Origin: Gammaproteobacteria bacterium
GTDB lineage: Bacteria > Pseudomonadota > Gammaproteobacteria > Steroidobacterales > Foliamicaceae
Direction of reading: 5' to 3'
NCBI GenBank assembly: GCA_009844425.1
Contig: VYBN01000039.1
Span: 1-50,161 of the forward strand
Length of the DNA: 50,161 nucleotides
Both the position numbers and the translations under genes were made by a program. Shown here one piece after another: positions 32,598 to 40,539 of the stretch; positions within the stretch are counted from its first letter, which is position 1, and every line of letters begins with the position of its first letter. Below the pieces are notes generated by a model. The model was not told the origin of the DNA and did not search any database. It saw nothing but the letters and a program-made list of their open reading frames with translations.

Positions 32598-33941
32598 ATG
32601 AACAAGTTCGACCTGATCGTGGTGGGCGCGGGCAGCGGCGGCCTGGCCGCGGCGCAGCGGGCGGCCGAATACGGCGCACGGGTGGCGCTGATTGAATCCG
32701 GACGCCTAGGCGGCACCTGCGTCAATCGTGGCTGCGTGCCCAAGAAGATCATGTGGCATGCCGCCGAATTGGCCAGGGAGCTGGGGCATGGCGGCGATTA
32801 CGGTTTCGATCTTGCCGTGAACGGCCACGACTTCGGGGCACTGGTCAGACGGCGCGAACGCTACATCCGCCGGTTGAACGGCATCTATGCGAGCAACCTT
32901 GAGCGGCGCGGCGTGCACAGCGTTTCCGGACACGCCGCTTTTTCCGCTCCGCGCGCACTGGCCGTGAACGGCGAGGAGTATTCCGCCGAACGGATTCTGA
33001 TCGCCACCGGCGGGGTTCCGACCGTCCCCACGATTCCGGGGGCCGAATTCGGAATCACTTCCGACGGGTTCTTCGAACTCGAGCGCCGGCCGGCGAGCGC
33101 GGCCGTTGTCGGCGCCGGCTATATCGCGGTGGAATTGGCCGGGATTCTCCGGGGTCTCGGCACGGAAGTGACCCTGCATCTCAGGCGCGACTCGGTGCTG
33201 CGCAGTTTCGACGAGATCCTGCAGCAGGCCTGCATGGAGGGGCTCGCCGGGGCGGGGGTGCGGATCGCCCCGGGTTTCGTGCCCGCTGCCGTCGAGAGGG
33301 ATGCCGAGGGTCTTTGCCTGACGGCCATTTCGGGAGAGCGCAGCGGGCCGTTCGACGCCCTCGTGTGGGCTGTGGGAAGGCGTCCGCGCACTGCCGGCGT
33401 GAATCTCGACCTCGCCGATGTGCAGTGCGACGGGCGCGGCGCAATCGAGGTGGACGAATGGCAGGAAACCACGGCGCCCGGCGTGTTCGCCCTGGGCGAC
33501 GTCACCGGGCACCATGAACTCACTCCGGTAGCGATCGCCGCCGGGCGCCGCTGGGCGGACCGTCAGTTCGGCGGAATGCCCGAGCGGCGCATGGAATACC
33601 GCAATATTCCCACCGTGGTGTTCGCCCACCCGCCGCTGGGCGCCGTCGGCCTTACCGAGGAAGAGGCGCGCGAGGCCCATGGGGATGCAGTGCGCTGTTA
33701 CCGGGCCGATTTCGTTCCGCTGTTCTACGGTATTTCCGACAGCAAGCCGAAGGCGCGCATGAAACTGGTTACGGTGGGGGAAGAGGAACGGGTCGTGGGC
33801 TGCCACCTGGCCGGGCCCGGCGCCGACGAGATGCTTCAGGGGTTCGCGGTGGCGATAAGGATGGGCGCTTGCAAGTCCGACCTCGACGACACCGTGGCCA
33901 TCCATCCCACGGCGGCCGAAGAACTCGTAACGATGCGGTGA
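32598..33941 (+). CDS. gor: Glutathione-disulfide reductase
   Basis: A flavoprotein of 447 residues that regenerates reduced glutathione with NADPH. FAD-binding GAGSGGLAAAQRAAEYG is followed by redox-active CVNRGC (C41, C46) with VPKK, a NADPH-domain GAGYIAVELAGIL, and the C-terminal dimer-interface His in VAIHPTAAEELVTMR. LGGTCVNRGCVPKKIMWHAA is the glutathione reductase form. Start at 32598 is preferred; ATG 32586 adds four residues. Confidence 0.95.
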   Translation: MNKFDLIVVGAGSGGLAAAQRAAEYGARVALIESGRLGGTCVNRGCVPKKIMWHAAELARELGHGGDYGFDLAVNGHDFGALVRRRERYIRRLNGIYASNLERRGVHSVSGHAAFSAPRALAVNGEEYSAERILIATGGVPTVPTIPGAEFGITSDGFFELERRPASAAVVGAGYIAVELAGILRGLGTEVTLHLRRDSVLRSFDEILQQACMEGLAGAGVRIAPGFVPAAVERDAEGLCLTAISGERSGPFDALVWAVGRRPRTAGVNLDLADVQCDGRGAIEVDEWQETTAPGVFALGDVTGHHELTPVAIAAGRRWADRQFGGMPERRMEYRNIPTVVFAHPPLGAVGLTEEEAREAHGDAVRCYRADFVPLFYGISDSKPKARMKLVTVGEEERVVGCHLAGPGADEMLQGFAVAIRMGACKSDLDDTVAIHPTAAEELVTMR

Positions 33942-33973
33942 TCGGCCCGCCGCCGGCGCGGCCGGCGCCGGGA

Positions 33974-34777
33974 TCAGGGTTCAAGCAGTTCCGCAGTGTC
34001 CGGTCGCGTGCCGTGCCAGATTCTGAAACTCTCGGCCGCCTGTTCCACCAGCATTCCCCAGCCGTCATGAGCGGCGCGCGCGGCGCCCTCCCGAGCCCAG
34101 GCAACAAACGGCTCGGCGGCCCGTCCGTACGCCAGGTCCATGCACAGCGCGCCTCTGGCCGTTACTGGGTCCAGCCCGGGCGGCTCACCCGACATTCCCG
34201 CCGAACTGGCGTTGATCACAAGATCCACCGCCGGAAGCCTCGGGTTGCCGGAAGCAGCGACACGTATGGCCCCTAGCGAAGCGAATCGGCGCGCCAGTTC
34301 CAGGGCGCGTTCCCGCGTGCGGTTGAAGACGATGGTCTCTCCGACGCCCTCGGCCAGCAGCGCCGGAAGTACTCCGCGAACGGCTCCGCCGGCGCCGATG
34401 ATCAGCACCCTGGTCTTTTCAAGTTCTACGCCCAGGTTTGTGCGCAAATGGCGAATCAGGCCCATTCCGTCGGTGTTGTCGCCCCGCAACCGGCCAGCCG
34501 CTCCTGCGGTCAGCGTATTCACCGCTCCTGCCTGCCCGGCTTCGGGGCCGAGTTCGTCGCTCAATTCCGCGGCCTCCTCCTTGAGCGGCACGGTGACGTT
34601 GCAACCCCGTCCTCCGTCCTCCCTGAATTTCCGTACTGCCGAGGCCAGGGAGCCCGGGCGTACCTGGATGCGCCGGTACTCCATGTCCAGACCGGTTTGC
34701 GCGGCAAAGCGGGCATGGATTTCCGGCGATCGGCTGTGGCCGATGGGGTACCCCATTACGGCGTAGAGTGCGGACAT
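33974..34777 (-). CDS. aroE: Shikimate dehydrogenase
   Basis: The 267-residue enzyme reduces 3-dehydroshikimate with NADPH in aromatic amino-acid synthesis. The substrate domain has GYPIGHSRSPEIHARFA and NVTVPLKEEA with the catalytic lysine; AVNTL and DNTDGMGLIRHL follow; the NADP domain has IIGAGGAVRGVLPALL with NRTRERA. In many gammaproteobacteria aroE follows tsaC; here the two are separated by an opposite-strand small gene. The protein ends close to gor (convergent). Confidence 0.95.
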   Translation of the reverse strand: MSALYAVMGYPIGHSRSPEIHARFAAQTGLDMEYRRIQVRPGSLASAVRKFREDGGRGCNVTVPLKEEAAELSDELGPEAGQAGAVNTLTAGAAGRLRGDNTDGMGLIRHLRTNLGVELEKTRVLIIGAGGAVRGVLPALLAEGVGETIVFNRTRERALELARRFASLGAIRVAASGNPRLPAVDLVINASSAGMSGEPPGLDPVTARGALCMDLAYGRAAEPFVAWAREGAARAAHDGWGMLVEQAAESFRIWHGTRPDTAELLEP

Positions 34778-34943
34778 TTTCCTGTGACCAATCTGAATCC
34801 GGAGCGTTTATCGGAGCGAAGCGTACCGCAGAAGTCTTTGGGCTTGGGCCGGTAGCATGGAAACTGTGTGCTAGACTTCGGCAGCGGGAGGATATATTCC
34901 CGAATCGGCTGCGTATTCGTTTACGGGTGCGCGGCCTTAAATA

Positions 34944-34957
34944 TCCCTGAACAGGGA
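34944..34957. promoter_or_regulatory. Short inverted repeat upstream of the EGSCG peptide gene
   Basis: TCCCTG-AA-CAGGGA is a perfect 6-bp inverted repeat, 28 bp before the ATG at 34986. A second inverted repeat, CGGGA with TCCCG (near 34884-34901), and an extended -10-like TGCTAGACT (34869-34877) lie upstream. The spacing would suit an operator or mRNA leader hairpin, but no regulator is known. Confidence 0.35.
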
Positions 34958-34985
34958 AACAACGCTACAAACTGGAGGCATTTTT

Positions 34986-35225
34986 ATGACCAGTCCTGAA
35001 CGCAAACTACTCGCCCTTGCCCTTAGCGCAGCCCTCGCCGCCGGCGTTGCCGGCCCGGCCGCTGCAGCCATTGACGGCTCCCATGCGCCCGAACTTCCGT
35101 CACTGATGGACGGCCATGGCGACGACGGCGACGACGATGACGACGGCGACGACGATGACGACGGCGACGACGACGAAGGCAGTTGCGGTGAAGGCAGCTG
35201 CGGCGGTGGCGACGAAGAAGAATAA
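34986..35225 (+). CDS. Small exported Asp-rich peptide with tandem EGSCG motifs (bufferin-like?)
   Basis: A 79-residue protein: a basic start, a hydrophobic signal sequence ending AAA (about residues 8-28), a short spacer, an acidic run of Asp and Gly (45-63), and two tandem EGSCG motifs (64-68, 69-73) before DEEE. A strong GGAGG (34974-34978) at ideal distance and a following hairpin support expression. The layout recalls EGKCG-motif copper-binding bufferins (BufA2/HvfA type), whose cysteines are modified by DUF692 enzymes, but no DUF692 or BufC gene is nearby and Lys is replaced by Ser. It sits alone on the plus strand between aroE and tsaC. A metal-binding function is inference; the acidic stretch could also bind calcium or other cations. 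Confidence 0.72.
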   Translation: MTSPERKLLALALSAALAAGVAGPAAAAIDGSHAPELPSLMDGHGDDGDDDDDGDDDDDGDDDEGSCGEGSCGGGDEEE

Positions 35226-35249
35226 GTCGCCGCTACTTCGGTAGCAATT

Positions 35250-35390
35250 TCAGGACGACAGCCGGCGGGCTCGCGGGCTCGCCGGCTGTATCGTCCAAGT
35301 TCCCCGGCGTGATTGCGCCGGCAGCCGTGCGCCGGTCTTGTCGTCGAGAAGAAGCGCCAGAGTCTCTTCGGCAAATGTGATCATGGGCAT
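35250..35390 (-). pseudogene. Short ORF resembling the beginning of a GPP34/GOLPH3 domain
   Basis: A 46-residue frame starting MPMITFAEETLALLLDDKTG resembles the N-terminal pattern of GPP34 (GOLPH3-like) proteins, then runs out into the hairpin region and stops. It could be a decayed gene start or chance. No codon or ribosome-binding evidence supports a functional product. Confidence 0.15.
35253..35296. terminator. Strong GC-rich hairpin after the small peptide gene
   Basis: GGACGA plus CAGCCGGCG on the left (from 35253) pairs with CGCCGGCTG plus TCGTCC on the right (to 35296), with a two-base bulge and a 14-nt GC-rich loop. It starts 27 bp after the stop at 35225. There is no T-run, so it may serve for mRNA stability or bidirectional termination. 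Confidence 0.6.
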
Positions 35391-35430
35391 CGCCCCCGCT
35401 GCGTGCTGAATGGCTCTCCCGACCGCGCCA

Positions 35431-36021
35431 TTATGCCGGCCGCAGCACCGCTCCGGTGGCGGCGTCGCGGATTTCGCTCGGCCCTCCAAGCGAACCGCAC
35501 TCGCCGGACAACACCCAGTCGACCTCGGCCTCGAAATAGCTTCGGGCCTGGGCCTCGTTTCGGGCGGGCGGGCTGCCGTGCGGGTTGCAGCTCGTGGACA
35601 CCAGCGGAGAATCCAGCGCCAGACTCAGGGCCGCGGCCAGCGGGTGCAGACTCCGGCGCACGGCCACGGTGCCGCGTCCGCCGGTAATCCATTCCGGCGT
35701 GTCTGAAGAAGCAGGCACCACCCAGGTAATCCCCTCGCTTTCCCGCAACTCGGCGAAGTCCGCCGCCGTGGAGAGTTCCGGCGCCCAGCCGTCGAACTGC
35801 TCCCATTCGCCGGCGATCAGGATCAGGCCCAGCGACCGGCCGCGGCCCTTGAGCCTGAGCACGCGTTCGACAGCCTGCTCGTTGCCGGGCAGGCAGCCGA
35901 GCCCGTAGACCGACTCGTTCGGATAGGCGATCACGCCGCCGGCGCGAAGGATGCGGGCGCCGCGGCTGATGTGCGCGTCAGCGGCGCGCCGACCTTCTCC
36001 GCGATCCTTTTTTCGGCGCAT
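35431..36021 (-). CDS. tsaC: Threonylcarbamoyl-AMP synthase TsaC (YrdC/Sua5)
   Basis: A 196-residue single-domain YrdC protein that makes threonylcarbamoyl-AMP for t6A37 in tRNA. Conserved parts are GGVIAYPNESVYGLGCLP, RVLRLKGRGRSLGLILIA, TWVVPAS, TVAVRRSLHP and LVSTSCNPHGSPP. The length fits TsaC rather than the longer Sua5. Its beginning overlaps the end of topA by 44 bp on the same strand, so it is probably co-transcribed with topA. Confidence 0.93.
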   Translation of the reverse strand: MRRKKDRGEGRRAADAHISRGARILRAGGVIAYPNESVYGLGCLPGNEQAVERVLRLKGRGRSLGLILIAGEWEQFDGWAPELSTAADFAELRESEGITWVVPASSDTPEWITGGRGTVAVRRSLHPLAAALSLALDSPLVSTSCNPHGSPPARNEAQARSYFEAEVDWVLSGECGSLGGPSEIRDAATGAVLRPA

Positions 36022-38731
36022 TCTTCAGAAGTTCCCGGCACTGTTCCAGCGACAGTGCGGCCGGATCCTGCCCCCGCGGAACCGAAGCGTTGCGTGAACC
36101 GTCGGTGACGTACGGGCCGTAACGGCCATCCAGTATCCTGATTCCACCGTCCTCGAATTCCCTGATCGCCGGCCGCCTGGCGCGCCGGGCCGGCTGCACC
36201 TTGAGGGCTTCCTCCAGTGTCAGCGTGAACACCGAATGGGGCTTCGGCAGGCGGATATACCGGGGCCGCGTCTTGCCGCCGCGTTCCCCGATCTGGACGT
36301 ACGGTCCCTTGACCCCGCAGCCGACGAAAACGGGCCGGCCGTTGTCCGGATGCTTTCCGAGTTCGCGGGGCAGGCGGAGCAGGGCGACCGCCTCGTCCAG
36401 CGTGACCGTGTAGGGAGAGATGTCGGGCGGCAGCGACGCGTATTTCGGCTTTTCCTTGCCGCGTTCGCCGAGTTGCACGTACGGTCCGAATCGCCCCCGC
36501 CCGGCATAGACCGTGTCGCCGGACTCCGTGTGCGGCCCCAGCTCCCGCGGCAGTGAAAGCAACTTCAGGGCATCCTCCAGGGTCACCGACTCCTCGCTCA
36601 ACCCGTCGGTCAGCGAGGCATATTTCGGTTTCTCCCCGCCGCCCCTTTCGCCGAGTTGCACGTAGGGGCCGCTGCGACCGCTGCCGGCATAGACCGGTTG
36701 GCCGGTGGCCGGATCGGTTCCCAGCTGGCGCGGTCCCCGCAACAGTTCCAGCGCCTGTTCCAGCGTGATGTCTTCGTAATTGAAGCCCTCGCGCAGGGGG
36801 GCGGCCGGGGGCCGGTGGTCCTCCGTGCGCTCGCCGACTTGCACGAAGTACCCGTAGGGCCCCAGCCTTGCGTAGACGGATTCTCCACTTTCCGGGTGCT
36901 CGCCGAGCAGCCGGCGCGGGCGTTCCTCGATGCCCTTCAGCGTGCGCTTTTTCTCCGCGAGCCGCTCCGAATAGTGGCTCCAGAACTCGTCCATTACCGG
37001 GACCCAGTGCTTCTCCCCATTGGCCACGGCGTCCAGGGATTCCTCCATGCCGGCGGTGAAGTCGTAATCGACGTAGTCGTTGAAATGACGGGTGAGGAAG
37101 TCGGCCACCATCCTGCCCTTCTGGGTAGGCGCAAAATTGCGTTTCTCCATGACCGCGTATTCGCGGTCGCGGATCTTGCGCAGGGTCTCGGCGTAGGTGG
37201 AAGGCCGTCCGATGCCGTGGTCTTCCAGCGCCTTGACCAGGCTTGCCTCGGTGTAGCGCGGCGGCGGCTCGGTGAAGTGCTGTTCGGTCGCGAGTTCGCG
37301 CACGTCCAGCGTCTCTCCCGTGGCGAGCGGCGGCAGCGCCTTGTCCCTGCTGTCCGCCGCGCGCGCCAGGACCTTGAGAAAGCCCGGATGCGCAAGCGTG
37401 TTGCCGGTGGCCCGGAAGCGTCCCGCCGGGGTGGTCTCCGCGACGCGGGCCGATGGCGTGCCCGGAGTGAACTCCGCGCTGACGCGGTCGTAGAGGGCGT
37501 CGCTCATCTGGCTGGCCACGGCGCGCCGCCAGATGATGTCGTAGAGGCGGTATTGGTCGGAATCCAGATGACTCTTGAGCGTTTCCGGCGCGCGCGCGAT
37601 GCTCGTGGGCCGGATCGCTTCATGCGCCTCCTGCGCGTTGCGGGTCTTGGTGCGGTACCGGCGCGGCGCCTTCGGAACGAAACCGGCGCCCAGTTTCCCG
37701 ACGACGTATTCACGGATTTCCTGCACCGCTTCGCGCGCCATCTGCACGGAATCGGTCCGCATGTAGGTGATCAGTCCGACCGCCCCGCCGCCGGTATCGA
37801 CGCCCTCGTACAGCGACTGGGCCACCCGCATCGTGCGTTGCGCCTGCATGCCGAGCTGGCGGGAAGCGGCCTGCTGCATGGTCGAGGTCGTGAACGGAGG
37901 GGGCGGACCGCGTTTGGCCCGCGTGGGCTTGACGTTCGCTACGGTCAACACACCGGGCCCGCCGCCCGGTGCGCCCTCCTTCATCGCCGCCAGCAGCGCG
38001 TCGCGTGCCTGTTCGGTTGCCGCGGCATCGCTCAGCGAGAACTTTTTCAGCTTCTCGCCGTTCAGTTCCACCAGGGCGGCCTCGAAGTCCTGGCCGTCCT
38101 TGCCCAGGTGCGCGGTGACGCTCCAGTACTCGCGCGGCCTGAACGCCTCGATTTCCTTTTCCCGCTCCACGATCAGCTTCAGGGCGGGGCTCTGCACCCG
38201 GCCCGCCGAAAGGCCGCGCGTGAGTATCCGCGACAGCAGCGGCGACAGGGTGAATCCGAGCAGCCGGTCCATGCAGCGCCGGGCCTTCTGGGCCTCCACC
38301 AGCGGCATGGACACGTCGCGTGGATCGTCGACCGCATTGTTGACCGCGCTGCGCGTGATCTGATTGAAGGCCACCCGGTGCACCTGCTTGTCTTCGAGCG
38401 CACCCGCATCGGACAACAGCTCCAGCAGGTGCCAGGCGATGGCCTCGCCCTCGCGGTCCGGATCGGTGGCGAGATACAGCGCCGGCATCTTCGCCAGCGC
38501 GCTGCGGATACGCGCCACCGCCGCCTTCGAACTCTCCACCGGCTCGAACTCCATAGCGAAGCCCTTTTTGGTGTCGATGGACAGGCCGCCGCTCTTCAGG
38601 TCCCGCACATGCCCGTTACAGGCCAGCACGCGGTAATCCTTTCCGAGATAGCTTTGCAGCGTCCGCGCCTTGGCGGGAGACTCGACCACGATAAGGCCCC
38701 CCGCGGCCTTTCCGGTCGCGGCGCGCGTCAC
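35978..38731 (-). CDS. topA: DNA topoisomerase I
   Basis: A 917-residue type IA topoisomerase that relaxes negative supercoils. TOPRIM residues are in VVESPAKA and ATDPDREGEAIAW (DxD at 90-92). The active tyrosine is Y323 in GLITYMRTDS. The C-terminal third has about four repeats of a GPYVQLGER-type module (for example RFGPYVQLGER, RSGPYVQLGER, VKGPYVQIGER) in place of the zinc ribbons of E. coli TopA. It begins at GTG 38731, the only start giving the conserved LIVVESPAKA. dprA is upstream on the same strand after a 104-bp gap without clear features. Confidence 0.96.
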   Translation of the reverse strand: MTRAATGKAAGGLIVVESPAKARTLQSYLGKDYRVLACNGHVRDLKSGGLSIDTKKGFAMEFEPVESSKAAVARIRSALAKMPALYLATDPDREGEAIAWHLLELLSDAGALEDKQVHRVAFNQITRSAVNNAVDDPRDVSMPLVEAQKARRCMDRLLGFTLSPLLSRILTRGLSAGRVQSPALKLIVEREKEIEAFRPREYWSVTAHLGKDGQDFEAALVELNGEKLKKFSLSDAAATEQARDALLAAMKEGAPGGGPGVLTVANVKPTRAKRGPPPPFTTSTMQQAASRQLGMQAQRTMRVAQSLYEGVDTGGGAVGLITYMRTDSVQMAREAVQEIREYVVGKLGAGFVPKAPRRYRTKTRNAQEAHEAIRPTSIARAPETLKSHLDSDQYRLYDIIWRRAVASQMSDALYDRVSAEFTPGTPSARVAETTPAGRFRATGNTLAHPGFLKVLARAADSRDKALPPLATGETLDVRELATEQHFTEPPPRYTEASLVKALEDHGIGRPSTYAETLRKIRDREYAVMEKRNFAPTQKGRMVADFLTRHFNDYVDYDFTAGMEESLDAVANGEKHWVPVMDEFWSHYSERLAEKKRTLKGIEERPRRLLGEHPESGESVYARLGPYGYFVQVGERTEDHRPPAAPLREGFNYEDITLEQALELLRGPRQLGTDPATGQPVYAGSGRSGPYVQLGERGGGEKPKYASLTDGLSEESVTLEDALKLLSLPRELGPHTESGDTVYAGRGRFGPYVQLGERGKEKPKYASLPPDISPYTVTLDEAVALLRLPRELGKHPDNGRPVFVGCGVKGPYVQIGERGGKTRPRYIRLPKPHSVFTLTLEEALKVQPARRARRPAIREFEDGGIRILDGRYGPYVTDGSRNASVPRGQDPAALSLEQCRELLKNAPKKGSRRRSARR

Positions 38732-38835
38732 GTCGGAAGGACCCGCATGGTCCGGATTGTCCTGGATGGAATCATCTTGCGATTGCGCTTTACTACACGG
38801 AGTCTACTGAAATCGAGCGCGCATCCTAGCACCAA

Positions 38836-39921
38836 TCAGCGGTCGTATTGAAACCGGCCGCCCGGCAGCGAATGCACGCGGCCCTCGAGCTCCATGCGCG
38901 TGAGCGCGGCGGAAAGCTCGGACGCGTCCAGCCCGGTCCGGCGCGCGAGTTCGTCCATGCCCATGGGTCCCTGCCGCAGCAGCCCGCCCAGCAAAGGCAG
39001 TTCTCCGGGAGCGGGTTCGGGCGCCGCCTGCGCCGGCGCTACCGCGCCGCCGATCTGCAGCAGGGCCGGCAACTCTTCCAGCACGTCCCCGGGCCGCTCG
39101 ACCAGCTTGGCGCCTGCGCGGATCAGGGCGTGGCAGCCTCGTGACTGCGGACTGTGTATCGAGCCGGGCACGGCAAATACCTCCCGGCCCTGCTCGGCCG
39201 CGGCGCGGGCCGTAATGCGCGCCCCCGAGCGCGCGGCCGCCTCAACAACCAGGACGCCGGCCGACATGCCGCTGATGATCCGGTTGCGGCGCGGGAACAT
39301 CCATTGCTGCAGTTCGATGCCCGGCGGATTTTCCGAGATCAATGCGCCGCTCGCGATTATGCGGCGCGCCAGTTCCTCGTTGCGCCGCGGATAGACGCGG
39401 TCCAGACCCGTGGCGCACACGCCGACCGTGATGCCGCCGCACTCCAGGGCCGCTTCGTGCGCGGCCGCATCAATGCCCTCCGCCAGCCCGCTGACGATGG
39501 CCAGGCCGCTGCGCGCCAGCGCGCGGGAAAAGTCCATTGCGGTCGATCGTCCCAGCGGCGTTGCCGAGCGGCTGCCCACGATCGCCAATTGCGGTTCGGC
39601 CAGCGCGGCCACTTGTCCGAGGACGAACAGCGCCGCCGGCGGATCGTCAATCTCGCGCAACAGCGGGGGAAAGCGTTCGTCGTTGAACGGCAAAAGGTGA
39701 GCGCCCTCGCCGGCGAGCCATTCGAGACAGGGGGCGATCACGGCGGGGTCCGGCTGCCGAAGCCAGCCAAGAACGGCGGGCTTCAGGCCGGCCTCGAGCA
39801 GTTCGGCGCCCGGCGCGGCAATGACGGCTTGCGCGTGGCCGTAGCGCTCGAGCAGCCTGCGCCGCAGCAACGGCGACAGCGCGGGACACAATTGGAGGGT
39901 AATCCAAGGCTTTGCTTCCAT
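38836..39921 (-). CDS. dprA: DNA processing protein DprA
   Basis: A 361-residue protein that loads RecA on incoming single-stranded DNA during transformation. The Rossmann-like core has LAIVGSRSATPLGRSTAMDF, IVSGLAEGIDAAAHEAAL, GVCATGLDRVYPRRNEEL, FPRRNRIISGMSAGVLVVEAA and VFAVPGSIHSPQSRGCHALI. A C-terminal winged helix (LARRTGLDASELSAALTRMELEGRV) completes it. ATG 39921 has AAGGAT about 7 nt upstream; an ATG at 39930 adds three residues. It is divergent from def. Confidence 0.94.
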   Translation of the reverse strand: MEAKPWITLQLCPALSPLLRRRLLERYGHAQAVIAAPGAELLEAGLKPAVLGWLRQPDPAVIAPCLEWLAGEGAHLLPFNDERFPPLLREIDDPPAALFVLGQVAALAEPQLAIVGSRSATPLGRSTAMDFSRALARSGLAIVSGLAEGIDAAAHEAALECGGITVGVCATGLDRVYPRRNEELARRIIASGALISENPPGIELQQWMFPRRNRIISGMSAGVLVVEAAARSGARITARAAAEQGREVFAVPGSIHSPQSRGCHALIRAGAKLVERPGDVLEELPALLQIGGAVAPAQAAPEPAPGELPLLGGLLRQGPMGMDELARRTGLDASELSAALTRMELEGRVHSLPGGRFQYDR

Positions 39922-39993
39922 GCGGGACATCCTTTGGTGACTGTGGGAAAATACCACAACTGCGAAATCCTTGGAGCCTTGACCACCGTAGCG

Positions 39994-40515
39994 ATGGCGG
40001 AACTGCGAGTACTGACCTTCCCGGATCGCCGGCTGCGCCGCAAGGCGAAGCCGGTCGCGGTGGCCGGCGAACAGTTGCGGCGCCTGGCCGACGACATGCT
40101 GGAGACCATGTACGCCTCGAAGGGCGTAGGTCTTGCGGCGATCCAGGTGAACGTCGCCGAGCGCGTGCTGGTCATGGACGTGTCGGAGGAACGCGACACG
40201 CCACGCTGCTATGTCAATCCGGAGATCGTTTCCTCCGAGGGCGAGGTGGTGAGCGAGGAGGGCTGTCTTTCGGTGCCCGAATTCACCGCCGAGGTGCCGC
40301 GCGCCGAGCGGGTGAAGGTCCGGGCATACACGACCGAAATGGAACCGGTGGAGGAGGAACTGGAGGGACTGGCTTCGATCTGCATTCAGCACGAGATCGA
40401 TCACCTGGACGGCAAGCTGTTCATCGACTACCTGTCGCCGCTCAAGCGCCGAATGCTGCGCAAACGCCTGGAGAAAGCCGAGCGCACCGGCAAGCCGGCG
40501 GTTCTGGAGTTTTAG
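39994..40515 (+). CDS. def: Peptide deformylase
   Basis: The 173-residue metalloenzyme removes the N-formyl group from nascent proteins. The three motifs are present: GVGLAAIQV (motif 1), EEGCLSVPEF (motif 2, Cys ligand), and QHEIDHLDG (motif 3, HExDH). The ATG at 39994 begins MAELRVLTFPD. fmt follows after 24 bp, the standard pairing. The divergent gap to dprA contains a small TGTGG/CCACA inverted repeat. Confidence 0.96.
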   Translation: MAELRVLTFPDRRLRRKAKPVAVAGEQLRRLADDMLETMYASKGVGLAAIQVNVAERVLVMDVSEERDTPRCYVNPEIVSSEGEVVSEEGCLSVPEFTAEVPRAERVKVRAYTTEMEPVEEELEGLASICIQHEIDHLDGKLFIDYLSPLKRRMLRKRLEKAERTGKPAVLEF

Positions 40516-40539
40516 CGCGGCCTTCACTTTCTTTGCACC

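Noticed and set aside
35100..35200. Possible CRISPR or non-coding microsatellite in the GAC-rich tract
   Set aside because: Units are contiguous and in frame, with no spacers, inside a gene with signal peptide and strong ribosome-binding site.
34986..35225. RiPP precursor interpretation of the EGSCG peptide
   Set aside because: No radical SAM, YcaO, lanthipeptide or DUF692 maturase is adjacent. A Sec-type signal rather than a RiPP leader is seen; the bufferin-like reading is kept only as a hypothesis.
36656..38851. A 731-codon plus-strand ORF opposite topA
   Set aside because: It mirrors topA codons and has no recognisable domain.
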